64,000 nt of DNA from Pleurodeles waltl (taxonomy: Eukaryota > Chordata > Amphibia > Caudata > Salamandridae), in assembly GCF_031143425.1 (NCBI RefSeq), contig NC_090440.1, forward strand, positions 1,270,737,123 through 1,270,801,122, given 5' to 3'. The notes under the pieces were generated by a model that ran no database searches, was not told the origin of the DNA, and was given only the letters and a program-made list of their open reading frames with translations. Positions within the stretch are counted from its first letter, which is position 1. Each line of letters opens with the position of its first letter. The position numbers were made by a program, and so were the translations under genes. Below are positions 33,026-44,668 of the stretch, piece by piece.

Positions 33026-35529
33026 CTAGTTTCTAAAGAAAAAGCAGTTTTTTCTTGCTTATATCTTTTGCGCCGCTTGCTGAATCTTCACGAAAATTTC
33101 CTAAAACATTTGACAGCAATGTGAGCTGCTGTCTGGAAAGGTTTGGGGTGATATGTCAAGCAGGGGCTGAGATAAAGAGGGTTAAATGTAAAGCTTTTCC
33201 AATGTTAATTCCCATAGAAGCAATTGAACAGCGATAGCGCCAAAACCACTAAACTGAATTACACCAAATTTGACAGAAAGGTAGCTCCTGGTCCAGAAAG
33301 AGGCTTTTTTGTTATTTGGTGTAAATCTGTTCAGTAGTTTTTGAGAAAATTAAGGAAATCCAAATGTGTATATAGTGATCTGAAGGATTCACAACTCCTC
33401 CCGATGTCATGCTGAGATCTGATTGGCCTCCAAGATTTCAACAAGGAGGTGTTGGCAGCCTTTTGGAACTCAGCTCAGCCACGTCCCAGAATAAAAAAAA
33501 AAATAATACAAAAGGGGCCAGGATATTGCCACCGTGAACCCTTATTTCTGTTACTGGGGACCCCCCCAGGGCTAAAAAGCATTTTTCTAAAAAAAAACAA
33601 CTCTGCAAATTCATGACGGCATCTCAGAACCACTGTAAATTGTTTTAAAAAGACAAGATTGGGCTCCCACACTTGTTTTTAAATAAGACCCTGGGTGTGC
33701 CAGTTCCATGGGGCAGTGGCTTGTTTTCAATAGGGGTGGAGTCTACTGACCCCCCCCCCACAGCACCGGGATCACCACCGCCCTGGGCCGAATAATGAAA
33801 TATGTGTGAGGGACCACCACCTCCCCAGGGTGAAATGCTTTTATAATATGGGGGAAGCCCAATGGCCTCCCCCACAGCCCCGGAGACTACCACCTCCCTG
33901 GGGTGATAGATTCACTTTTGTGCCGGGGAGCAAGGCCCCCTTGTACACCGGGGATCACCATCCCTTAGGGCATCACAGACATTGGGTACTGAGAGGCACA
34001 CAGGCCCCCCACCACAGCACCAGGGACCACCACTTCTGCGGGGCAGTTAACCAATAAGGTGGGGGGGGCACTGTGGACCACCACCTCCCCAGGGCAAACA
34101 GTAGAATATGTAAAGAGGGTTTGTTTCTGACCCCCGTAGCCCTGTGCACCACCACATCCCCATGGCTATACAAGTTGGAGGGGGGCCATATGACCCGCCT
34201 CGAGGAGCCACTAATGACTCTAGGGACCGCCACTCCCCAGGGCCGGCTCCTGCTTAGCTCTGGAGTGCCCACTCCTGGGACATAGCTGTTTGCTGTGGTT
34301 TGACTGCAGCTTTGACAGTTGCAGCCAAGCCACAGGAAAAACTTCACTTTTTGACAGTGGGTACTGTTAAACAGGACCCGCTGTCAAATATGTGTGCAGG
34401 GAACAGAGATGAAAGCTTTTCTCCAACAAGCACAGAGATGCTACTTAAAACAGCTGCCATTATTGCTGGAGCAATGGGTCTGTGGGGGAGGCCTTCAGCC
34501 TTCCCCCAAGGTCCCAGATAGCCCATAACAGGCATCTTGTAAAATAAAATTTTAAATTAGCCAGGGACCGCCGGGGGGAGGGGGGGGCTTTAAGACATTT
34601 CCCCTGCAGTCCCAGATAGCCCGTAATGGCCTAAAAAAACATGAAAAAAATAAAAAACATTGCTCAAGTGTAACAGTCGCAGACCTTCACACTGAGCGTT
34701 GAGGGTTCAAATCCAAGTGTATCCATGGTCATTTCCCTCCTTTTCTTTTTTTTTCATTCAAATGTTTAGGGCTCATACTGAAAGGTGATCTTACTCTTTT
34801 TAAATGAGAAATACATCTTTCTTTTCAATTTGTGCATAAATATCTAATTCTAAATATATCACCCATCAAAGCCTAAAAACCTCTCTGTCTCTATCTCTCC
34901 CTCTCCCTCTCCCTCTCTTTCTCTCTTTCAATCTGTTTCTCTCACTCACACACACACACTCGGACCCTTGCGCAGCCAGAAACTCATGCACCAATTCACA
35001 GACCCACTCATGCATTCATGCACCCACTCACAGACCCACTGACACCCTCATTAACCCACTCATAGATCTGTGCAGTCACTGGCACACCCACTAAGACACT
35101 CTTTAATTCATTCCCATACCCAGTCAGAAAGTATTACAGCCACCTCACCCCCAGATACACCCTCTTACACCTAGTCCCACACTCAGAGAGCTAGGCAGTG
35201 GCCAACTCCCGCAACACACAGCCAAAGGGCAGTGTGCAGAGTATGGTTAGGTGGTTGGCCACAGGAACTGGCTGCATATATATATTAACTGAAAAAAAGG
35301 TTACACAGACTTTATTGTTAGTCTCACATTTTAAATGTACAAAACCATGGAAATTCACCTGTTATTGTTACAGTTATCTCAAGTAATTATAAGTTGTGCC
35401 CTAAGGTAACTATAACTTGCACCCTTGCCATGCACTCCTAATTACCCCACAAATTACAGAACTTATAACGTCCTTGATAACATCACTAAACATAACCATG
35501 AAATATTTGCAGAAACATTTTAAACAAAA
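33026..35529. other. Interval between E5 and E3: low-copy-like and tandem repeats, no gene
   Basis: Between 33030 and 33480 is a non-coding block with GTGTAAATCTGTTCAGTAGT and related phrases, typical of an interspersed repeat. From 33740 to 34290 a diverged unit of roughly 70-90 bases recurs (variants of GGACCACCACCTCCCCAGGG). C/T-rich and CA-rich simple sequence lies at 34880-34970, with degenerate CACTCA repeats at 34980-35150. The open frames here come from these repeats. Confidence 0.55.
34659..34717 (+). other. tRNA-like remnant, possibly SINE head
   Basis: A candidate internal-promoter pair is present. GCTCAAGTGTAACAG resembles a degraded A box, and GGGTTCAAATCC (34703-34714) matches the B-box consensus GGTTCGANTCC closely, about 30-40 bases apart. 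The loop-like TTCACAC between them would place a CAC (Val) anticodon. Stems pair poorly and the acceptor stem is not convincing, so it is not a functional tRNA. A T-rich run follows at about 34740. Confidence 0.3.
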
Positions 35530-35559
35530 TGCCTACTGCTGCCAGCGATAGGCATCTCC

Positions 35560-35760
35560 AGGCCGGCGAAGATCATGTTTCCACCGAGCATATTATGAGA
35601 TAGCACACTGCCATGATTTCCAGGGTGGTCGCACCGCCACGAAAAGCCTGACAGAATTGAAGAATATAAAAGAAGACACTCACTTTCAGGAACATGGATA
35701 CATCTGCAGCCACCAGGGAACCCGAACTTGATGTCTTCCCATTGCTCCTGAAGGCCAGAA
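35560..35760 (+). promoter_or_regulatory. E3 terminal leader: TATA box and short ORF facing inward
   Basis: TATAAA at 35665-35670 lies 24 bases before an ATG at 35694 whose frame begins MDTSAATREPELDVFPLLLK. The region from 35560 matches the complement of 10380-10620 in E1 by eye, including the spacing of TATA, ATG and the E.EL(D/E)(V/I)FP core of the short frame. The donor seen in E1 is replaced here (CCGAAAATG). It faces the transposase at 40941. This is the best-preserved form of the leader in the window. Confidence 0.5.
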
Positions 35761-36459
35761 TCAGCGATGGCAACGAAGACACCAACCGAAAATGCACCCA
35801 CCTAGCACACACTGTAGGGAAGGTCTTTAATACACCCCCACACACAAACAACACACACCACGGCCAACATACACGTGCCATACACACATCACACCGTAGA
35901 CACACACCACCGCCACTGTCAAACATCCAAACACACCGAGTCACACAATGACAAAACCATTGCAATCACACAAACACATTGGCAGAGTGGCACACCTCAC
36001 ACCTGCACAGGACAACACATACTGGCAGCAACATCTAACAACAGCACACAACCAATCCAAAACAAATGAATGACAAACAATGTGTCGGATTACATGCCAT
36101 GTCAACCCAACATACAAAGCACATCTGAGATGTGTCATTACACACATGGATGCACACACCACTACCACACAACATCATCACAACACATCACAACAAGTCA
36201 AAAGCACAGGTCACCTACATAACTTGCTGCTACACACAAACATCACATTAACAGAACACACACCCCAAATCACACAAATACAACACACACATGTCGAAGG
36301 AAAGGCAGGACAAGTATGTTACCATCGACACCAATGGTACTGGGCTGCAGATATATCCATATAAATAATTTGTGCAAAGTTCATCTTTATACAACATAGG
36401 CCTACTAGCTGGTCCAAAAGTCTACAGTGTCCCAGGCACACTGGGCAAAGTGTCTGGCC

Positions 36460-39400
36460 TCAACTTGACTCTTGACTGCAAAGTGGCCTCCACATGGCAG
36501 GGGCATCAATGGGGTAGGCAGGCACCTCAGGAGTGGGGAGGTCTGGGTTTGAGATGGGGGTCCTTTGGCTTTTGTTTAGGTTTGGGGGGTGTTTACCTTT
36601 AGGTTTAGCCCTTGGGGGAGGACCCTTAGCCTTGGATTTAGAAGGGCTGACTTTCTATGTAGAGGACGGGAAAAGTTTTTGCAGAGGAGGGCCGTGGGCA
36701 GTACGAGGTGGGGCATGAGAACTCGGAGGTGGAAGGACTGGGTTTGGGGAGGGTAGCAGGGCACTTTGGGAAACCAGGGAACAGGAAAAACTCATAAAGG
36801 GATCTGTTTTTAGTAACACAAGGGCGGTCATGGGAAAAACGTTTGCGAGTGGAGGAAGAGGGAGTGCTTGTGAGGTGTGTATGTGTAGGTGCCTTGGTGC
36901 AGGTGCACGGGTGGAAGTATTGTGTGTGCTGAGTGTCTGTTGGATGGGTGAGTGCTGGCATTTAGGTGTCTTGAGAGGAGGGGGGAGGAGATGCAGGAAT
37001 GGACTTGTGGCTGGATTTGTGAGTGTTGATATGGTGGTAGTAGGTTTGAGTGGTATAGTGTCTGTGAGGGAGGAGGTGCTGGGGGAGTCGGTGTAGAGAG
37101 TTGATGTTGTTGTGTCTGCATGTGTGTATTGTCTTTGTGCATGATGGTGGTGGGTCCTGTGGTGCTTGTGTTTGTCTTTGTGAACCATGTCTGTTGAGGT
37201 GGGTGAATGGTGATCTGACTGTGTGCTCTGAATTGTAGTGGGGAGAGGGGTGTGGGATTGGACACAGGTAGCTCGAGGGGAGACAGAAGATGAAAGGACA
37301 CACGCTGCCATCAACAAGGAGGCCAGAGTCTGAAAGGATGTCTGCAGGACAGTCAGGGCACTGTGAATACCTTCCAGGTAGGCATTGCTCTGCTGCATCT
37401 ATGATGCCAGTCCCTGGATGGCATTCACGATGGTTGACTGTCCCAAAGAGATGGACCTCAAGAGGTTAATAGACTCCTCATTGAGCGCAGCAGGGCTGAT
37501 TGGGGCTCGAGCAAGGGTGCCTGTGGCCAATGGAGATGTCCACCCTCCTGGATAAGTGGCCACGGGCAACTTGGTGGGGAGGTACAGGAAGGGCAGTGCT
37601 GGTAAGGGTTGTAGCGGACAAAGATGGTGATGGGCTTGCCCCAGATGGGTCCACTACCGCCATGGAGCGTCCATCGGAGGAGGAACCTGAAGAGGATGCT
37701 GTAGATCCGGTATCCCCTGTGGCACGCCCCTCGTCCTCTGTCCAACTGGTCCCCTTGGCTCCACTAGTTTCAGCGTCCTGGGGCCCGTGTGTAGAGGCTG
37801 GCCTGGTGTGTAGTGGGTACCTTGGTAACTTACACCTTACACTAGGTCCAGTTTTCCCTTATAGTGAAATGTAGTAGTGTTCTAGCAGCTTAGGCTGATA
37901 GAGGTAGCTATAGCAGAGCAGCTTAGGCTGAACTAGGAGACATGCAAAGCTCTTGCAATACCACTCATAGTTACACAGTACTTACACACAAGTAGACAAT
38001 ACTCTTTGGTACTCTTATTTGTTACCAAAAATACAGGTAGTTTATTTGGGTGACACAAGGCCAAAAATATCTTAGAGGCGATACTCCTTCTTGATGTAAG
38101 TATTATACACAATATATGCACTAGACACCAAAATAAGGGAAGTAATTAGACATAGGAGAGTGCAAACAATAGGAAATGCTATAGAATGCATTAGGAGAAA
38201 ATAGGTCTGGGGCAACACAAAGCATATACTGAGAAACTGGAATGCGAATCACGAATTTCCCCCTAGACAAGTGTAGTGTGTAGAGAATCTCTGGAAGAGT
38301 AGGAAAACCACAAAGGTGAGTAAAATACCCCACCCCAGAGCCCAGGAAAGTAGTAGTAAAGTACTGAAAGTTTCCTTAGGACACCCTACAAGTTGTGATT
38401 AGAGTTATTGCAAGAACCAAGCAAGACTACAAACAACAAGTGGTGGATTCCTGGACTTGAAGACCTGCAAAGAGAGGAGACAAAGTCCAGAAGTCAGAGG
38501 AAGTTCCAGGTTCTGGTTAGCAGACCCTCATTGACACAGTTTAGCACTACTGACAACACACACATTAGGCCACAAACTATGAGCACTGGGGTCCTGGCTA
38601 GCAGGATCCCACTGAGACAGGCAAAACACACTGACATAGAGGGTTTTCACTATGAGCACTGGGGTCCTGGCTAGTAGGATCCCAGTGACACAGTTAAAAC
38701 ATACTGACACACACTCACAAACAGTCCAAAAGTGGGGGTTACCATGCTAGAAAGAGGCTACTTTCTCATGCGTTGGGCTGCAGCTTTCCCACCCACCTGG
38801 TGCCCCTACTCCTTTGCCTGATGATGCTGGGGCACACAAAGACAGAGGAGGAGAGGGAGAGAGAGTGGGAGAGAAAGAAAAAGGGTAGAATGGGTCAATA
38901 CCTACCCATCATTCACACAGAGCAACAACTTATCATTCTGATGGTATGTCATGGCAGGGCATGCCATTACACTGACATGCATTACTGTGGGAAATCATTG
39001 GGGAAGCAAAAGCTATGCTAAAAAAACATACTAATGTGGGTACATTGTCACACATTGACTTCATGAAGGGTCTAACAATGCACAATTGCATAGTACTTGC
39101 CACATCCCCATGGTCGAATAAATTGACATATCCTGTACTATTTTACCCAATATAATCCTGCATGGGAAGGTAGCATACCCACAAATCCATGTACAATATG
39201 GTCAGTAAGTACTTGGCCCCCTGCAGTCATCTACACATTTAGTTAAAGGCAGCTGATTGAGAACTCACAAACTACCTCTGTCATTGTGGCAGAGTAATAC
39301 TGATGGTAATGTCTTAACACCTCAGGTATAATGATGCTGATGGAAGAGGCAGGTCTATTTAAATATGTGAAGGTTGCCCAGACAAACCAAAGCATGGAAT

Positions 39401-40178
39401 TAACCCCCTCACAAGGCACTGTCTGCATGGTATTTTCACACATACTCTATACAAATCCTGCCAGGATGGGTGATATCCATAGTCCATGTGCATCTACCAA
39501 TGATCTAGACTACATCTTACCACAAGTAATCTACCCAAACCAATACAAGCCAAACATTTGTGAGGTGTGAGTGTGTACTTACCCCCTTGTGGCTGCTGTG
39601 CTGCCCTCAAGCACCCATCCACCTCAGGGTAGACCATCGATAAATTGCGGGCCAATAGGGGGCTCAGGGTCCAAGGAGCACCCCTCCCTTGTTGGGAGGA
39701 CGCCCCCAGCTGTTCCTCAGTGTTCTTACAGACCCAGGGTCTCAGGTCCTCACACTGATTTCTACAGTGTGTGTGCTGCTGGCTATGAACCCACAGGGTC
39801 CGTACTTGCTTGGCGATGACACGCCAAATCACGTTCTTCTGATGGGCGCTGAGCTGCATGGGGGACACAGACAGAAGGAGAAAGTTATGTAGAGTGGCAT
39901 CACAGCAACAGCAGTGAAATTCACACATCAGACACACTAACATGTCTTAACTGCACAAACGCACCATTACCACCTGCATGCATCCACTCCATATGTGTCA
40001 TCACAACGTCTTTCAGCCTCACACACACCTATATCAGACAGGACAGTAACATTGGACTCACCTGCTGCTCTGGTGCCCCATGCAACTGTCCATACAGGGG
40101 TAGGACCCTGTCCACTAGCTTCTCCAACTCTTCGTGGGTGAAGGCAGGGTCCCTATCTCCTGCAGGAAGTGTCTTTAT
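36460..40178 (-). pseudogene. E3 SANT-B, three exons, degenerate and interrupted by an LTR
   Basis: Exon 1 (about 40178-40062) reads DPAFTHEELEKLVDRVLPLY with a GTGAGT donor. Its expected initiator ATG is ATA. Exon 2 (39853-39583, 271 bases, the same length as in E4) reads SAHQKNVIWRVIAKQVRTL and further helices, with Trp lost from the second helix (CRNQCEDLR). Exon 3 starts at 38817 after CATCATCAG. It is split by the LTR at 37790-38768, resumes with the acidic and helical parts, and ends in a Lys/Pro-rich tail with stop at 36460-36462. A stop precedes MQQSNAYLEGIHSAL. The gene is divergent from the transposase, about 0.76 kb away. Confidence 0.78.
37790..38768 (-). mobile_element. Short LTR related to family L1, inserted in E3 SANT-B exon 3
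   Basis: It starts TGTAGAGGCTGGCCTGG and ends near CTACTTTCTCA, diverged forms of the L1 LTR ends, in the same orientation as the copy at 44669. At 979 bases it is a third of the length of the other two, so it is an internally shorter relative. It carries two tandem copies of GAGCACTGGGGTCCTGGCTA about 70 bases apart. The ends are mutated and a clean 5-bp duplication is not visible (CCGTG versus TGCGT). The exon on either side realigns with E1, which marks the insertion. Confidence 0.7.
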
Positions 40179-40940
40179 GGCTCCCAGAGACAGCACACAG
40201 AAGCTCATGCAGTGGAGGTCTTGCTTGCACAAGTGTCAGGAGTCAAGTGAGCTATGCAACAGAAAATGGTGGTCACAGCCACTGCGTACATGACCATCAC
40301 CACAGGCAGTGATCTTCATTGTCCCCTATCTCCCAAAGGTAACAATGTTATCCAATGAGGAATTGCATGGCGGTTGCAACCACCTACTATTTGACGAATA
40401 ATGCTGGCGGAATGCGGTCACTTCCATCTGTCCTGTGCATGCAGGACAGGTGACTGCCATTTTACATGTTGTCTCTGTATTGTAGGTGAATTATTACTGC
40501 ACCGTAGATGATATGTAGTGACGAGTGCATAGATTGACTATGTCCATACCTCAAAGCTGGGTTCACACATGTGACATTAATAGACAGTGTTGTTAAATAG
40601 AGTGATGACAATGACAGGACATGTGCAGTCACTTGCTGTGTCATGGACGGACTAGCCATATCTGTATGTTAAAAATGTACATGCAGCTAATTACCTGTGG
40701 GAATATGGTGTTGTTAAATGGAAGAGTCACATGTTTTGTGTGTGGCTAGCTGTTTGTCTGGGGCTGCAACAGTGATATATGATGGCACACACGTTCAGTC
40801 TACATACCCAAATGAATTGTGTACACTTCAATATTACGTCCACATTGTTATTGTGTGTTACATGTAAAGTGATAGGTGGCATGGGAAATGTCATCATCAC
40901 CCTGTGGCTTTCCCTCTCTCCTATTCCTATATACCGTGCA

Positions 40941-42044
40941 ATGGTGAGAATGAGACATGCACCGGTGTACCGGCCCCTAGTCGACCTTGCTACCCTTAAA
41001 GATGGATATATCATCCAGACCTATCCTCTGAACCGTCAGACCATCATGGAATTGTGTTCCCAGTTGAAGCAGGATCTCTTGACTGGCAAACGTAATCCTT
41101 ATGCCATGCTTCCCACAGTACAAGTCTTATCAGTGCTACACTTCCTTGCCTCATGCTCTTTCTAGATTACAGTGGACTTGGCAGCAGGAATTTCACAGTC
41201 GATGTTTAGTCTTGTGTTGAAGTATGTATTGTGTGCTTTACTCAAACACATGGACTGCTACTTCAGGTTCTGTCAACATGCTGATTTGCCCACTTCTCTG
41301 ATATGGGACATGTCCCTCTTGTAATAAGAGCCATAGATGGCACTCACATTGCTTTGGTTCCTCCTAGGGTCAATGAACAAGTGTACAGGAACAGAAAAAA
41401 CTTTTACTCCATAAATGTCCACGTGGTGTGTCTCGCTGACCGGTATATCTCCCAAGTGACGGCCAAGTTTCCTGGATGTGTGCATGACTCCTACATTCTG
41501 AGGAACAGCAATGTCTCACACATGATGGCACAACTACAGAGAGAGAGGGCATGGCTCATTGGTATGTATCCGATAGCATGTGTGCAACTGCAATGTCACC
41601 TCATATCACAATCTACCCTGTGTCCCTACCAGTATTGTGATAGGTTCAACCTTTGTGCACACAGGTGACTCCTGCTATCCTAACCTTCTGTGGCTTCTTA
41701 CACCAGTGAGATACCCCACAACAAATGGTGAAAACTGTTTCAGTCACGCCCATGGCAGAATGAGGCATGTAATTGAGAGTACCTTTGGGCTACTTAAGGC
41801 CAGATTCTGGTGTCTACACATCTCAGGAGGTGCCCTGCTCTACAGACCACTAAAGTTCTGCCAGATTGCTGTTGCCTGCTGCATGCTGCACAGTCTGGCC
41901 CTGAAATGTCACATACCATTACTTGATGTTGAGGAGGTGGCAGCCAGACCAGTGGCTGATGACGGTGATAAAGAAAGTTATGAGGAGGCAGATGATGAGG
42001 ATGCAGCTGACTCTAGAACAGAGTTGATCCACCAATACTTCTAA
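40941..42044 (+). pseudogene. E3 Harbinger transposase, frame-broken but with DDE residues kept
   Basis: The N-terminal part MVRMRHAPVYRPLVDLATL runs to LHFLASCSF then a stop at 41163-41165. After a frame change near 41290 the core resumes as VIRAIDGTHIALVP, VYRNRKNFYSINVH and KFPGCVHDSYI. An intron (donor LIG/GTATGT near 41562, acceptor GCACACAG near 41665) joins to GDSCYPNLLWLLTP, then IESTFGLLKARF, with an acidic C-terminus and HQYF end. Both catalytic Asp and the Glu survive, unlike E1. The upstream sequence CTATTCCTATATACCG looks like a decayed splice acceptor. Confidence 0.82.
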
Positions 42045-42926
42045 GGAAATACATGTATGTGCAAACTAATCTGAATGTGTACTGTACTCCTGTATGCCTT
42101 GTGGCATTGCTCCTCGTGGTGTTTGCCATCAGGGGAGGTGTTACTGTTCAATTGTTCAGCTGTTGCCTAGCATCACTTCTGAAAAGGATTGGGATGTTGT
42201 AAGTTCCCAGTAATGCAATGTCAACTGCAAAAACTCTACCAAACAAAGTACTGTTATCAGTTTAGCTACTTATCCTCACTGTACACAATGAACGAATATG
42301 GTACTTAACTTATAGTGACAGTGGAACTTGGCTTTAGTTGTGTAATGTCAGCTGTGAGGGATAGATCATTGGGAATGCATGTTTTGCAAATGATAATCTG
42401 TCATGGTAATTTCTATTAACATCCCACTTGCCAATTCACACTAGGGAGGACAAAAATGTACTGCATGTGTGTTGACTGGGCAACATTGACTCCTATTGTG
42501 ATGGTTGTCCCTGTCTTGGTATATATGCAGGTCACTTAGGTGGGTTTACTCTGGTGGTTCCTGGCTAGAATGTTGGCTCCCTTGACACAGGATTTCAGTA
42601 TTTGTCTGTTTTACTATCAAACTTGCAGTACATTGCCCTTCTGTCCATCTTACAGACTTTTGCTGGTCAATGAGTTAACTGAAATGACATGTTGTAATAT
42701 AGGAAATCTTACTTGGTACAAGAAAGACATGTAAGCTGTAGCCGTGCTCAATGGTCTTTAATTTGATTCACAAGTGCAATGGGTGAAGAGTGAGATTGTG
42801 GAGGATGAAATCATCAGAGCAGTTGGCCCAGCTGCAGGTAGTACAGGTCCAGTATCCAAAGGCCATAGGAAAATGGAGACATGACAGTGTGTCAGTGGCA
42901 AACAAGGGAGAATGTTCAGGAGATGC

Positions 42927-44666
42927 TCACTTCCTGGCAGTGATTTTGGTTTTGGCATAAGGTCCTGCAGGATGTCTGAATGGATGACCTAATTTGCATG
43001 GGAGTTCCTCAGCCACAGAGGGCGGGGTACTAGTGGCCTGTGGGTCTTCTGGCAGGCCCTCCATTCCACTAGCTGTGGCTGTGGATGGTTCAGTGGGTAT
43101 GTGGCTAGTGGAAGGGACCTGCTGGTGGGTGGAGGATGCACGCAGGATGCTTTTCGGTTCTTCGAGCACCCCTGCAATGGAGTCCATGTTGGTATTGGGA
43201 GCCTGCCACTGTTGCTTTGCCTCATGGTGGTATTCCCTCTGCAGCCTCTGTTTCTCATTCAAGATGCAGAGTATCTGGCCCATCTTGTTCTGGGATTGCT
43301 GGTATGCTCCCAGGTCTTGGGAGATGGTCTCCTGGCCAGTCTTACCCCTTAGGCCTCCATCTCTTGGGCCACAGGTGCCCTCCTACTGCCCCCGGCCCCC
43401 TGTGTTTGTGCCCCTGGCACAGTTTGCCCACTCCCAATTACACCAGGACATTCATAGTCTTGGGTGTGAGGGGTAGCCTCTGGTCCCTGTACTGTGAGGC
43501 ACACTGCTGATTGACCAGTCCTTAAGATACAGGTTTGGGGACGAGGGGTTGGCTGTGCTGTTGTTGCCACAGGGGTGGGGAGATCAGGTATCGGCAGGGT
43601 GAGGCTGGTGGTGGTGGACTGACTAGTTGTCCCAGATGGGCCAAGTAAGTCATCAATGTCCAGACATCCAAAGTAGTAGTCTTCACTGGGGCCTTCATCC
43701 TGGCGAGGGCAGTCTGTCTCTGGCATCCTCTGCAGGGTGGCAGTGGCAGGGGTACCTGTGGGTAGAGAGGAAGTGAGTTACGTTGTGGAGGTGTAATTGT
43801 TCATATCATTGCCTGATGCATACACTGGCTTCACTTGATTCCCAGTGATGGCAATGACAGATGTAGCACTGGAGACATTGTTTGTGAGAGAAGGACTGTG
43901 ACATTGGTTCTATGTATTATTGAGTGTTATGGACAGTGGATAGCATTGCTATCATTGCCGTATGGTAGTATGCAGTCTAAGCTTTCAGTTGGTGTAGCTG
44001 GTGCAATGCTTTTACGTGCTGGTGTTCCACTGTGAAGTAGGAATAGCAGATTTTCATGTGTAAAGACTAGTGTATTGTGGGAGTTGTAGAGCTTGACTTT
44101 TTGAGTGGTATCTGTGCACTAGGGACGGACTGTTTGGATATAGTGCCAGTGGGGTGGTGCGGCATGCAGGGGTGGGGCATTAGGTGATTGGTTGGGGGGG
44201 TAAGTGAGAGAAATGGGGAGTGATAGGGTGATGGGGATGCATGCTGTTCAGGAATCATTGGTAACACTACATGTTAGTGACTTACGAGAGTGCAGTTCTC
44301 TGGTTTTCCCAGTAAGGCCCTTCCAATGCAGGATGGCCAAGACCTTCTCCTCCCACAATGTGAACTCTGGGGGAGGAGGTGGGGGCCCACCACCAGTCTT
44401 GTTGGGGGCAATCTGGTGTTGTAATGTCAGGGAACGCACCTTCCCCCATAGGTCGTTCCACCTCTTCCGGATGTCCTCTTTTCTGCATGGATGGTTGCCC
44501 ACTGAGTTTACCCTGTTTGATTATCCTCACCCCATTACTCAATTTTCCTGCCTATGATTGTTTGCTGCACCTCTGCTCCTAATAGTTGTGGCTCTACCCT
44601 GACAATTTCATCAACCATGACCCTCAACTCTTCGTCTGTGAATCGTGGGTGCTTTTTAGGGGACAT
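42927..44666 (-). pseudogene. E3 SANT-A, two exons, degenerate
   Basis: Exon 1 (44666-44286) begins MSPKKHPRFTDEELRVMVDE, continues EIVRVEPQLLGAE, and meets a stop after GRKIE. The second helix (RWNDLWGKVRSL) is in another frame. A GTAAGT donor follows. Exon 2 begins at 43755 after CCCACAG, with CLDIDDLLGPSGTTSQS, stops near 43350, and a basic end (KTKITARK) with stop at 42927. Start codon and first intron positions equal those in E1 and E4. The L1 LTR sits immediately upstream, separated from the ATG only by the target duplication. Confidence 0.8.
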
Positions 44667-44668
44667 GG

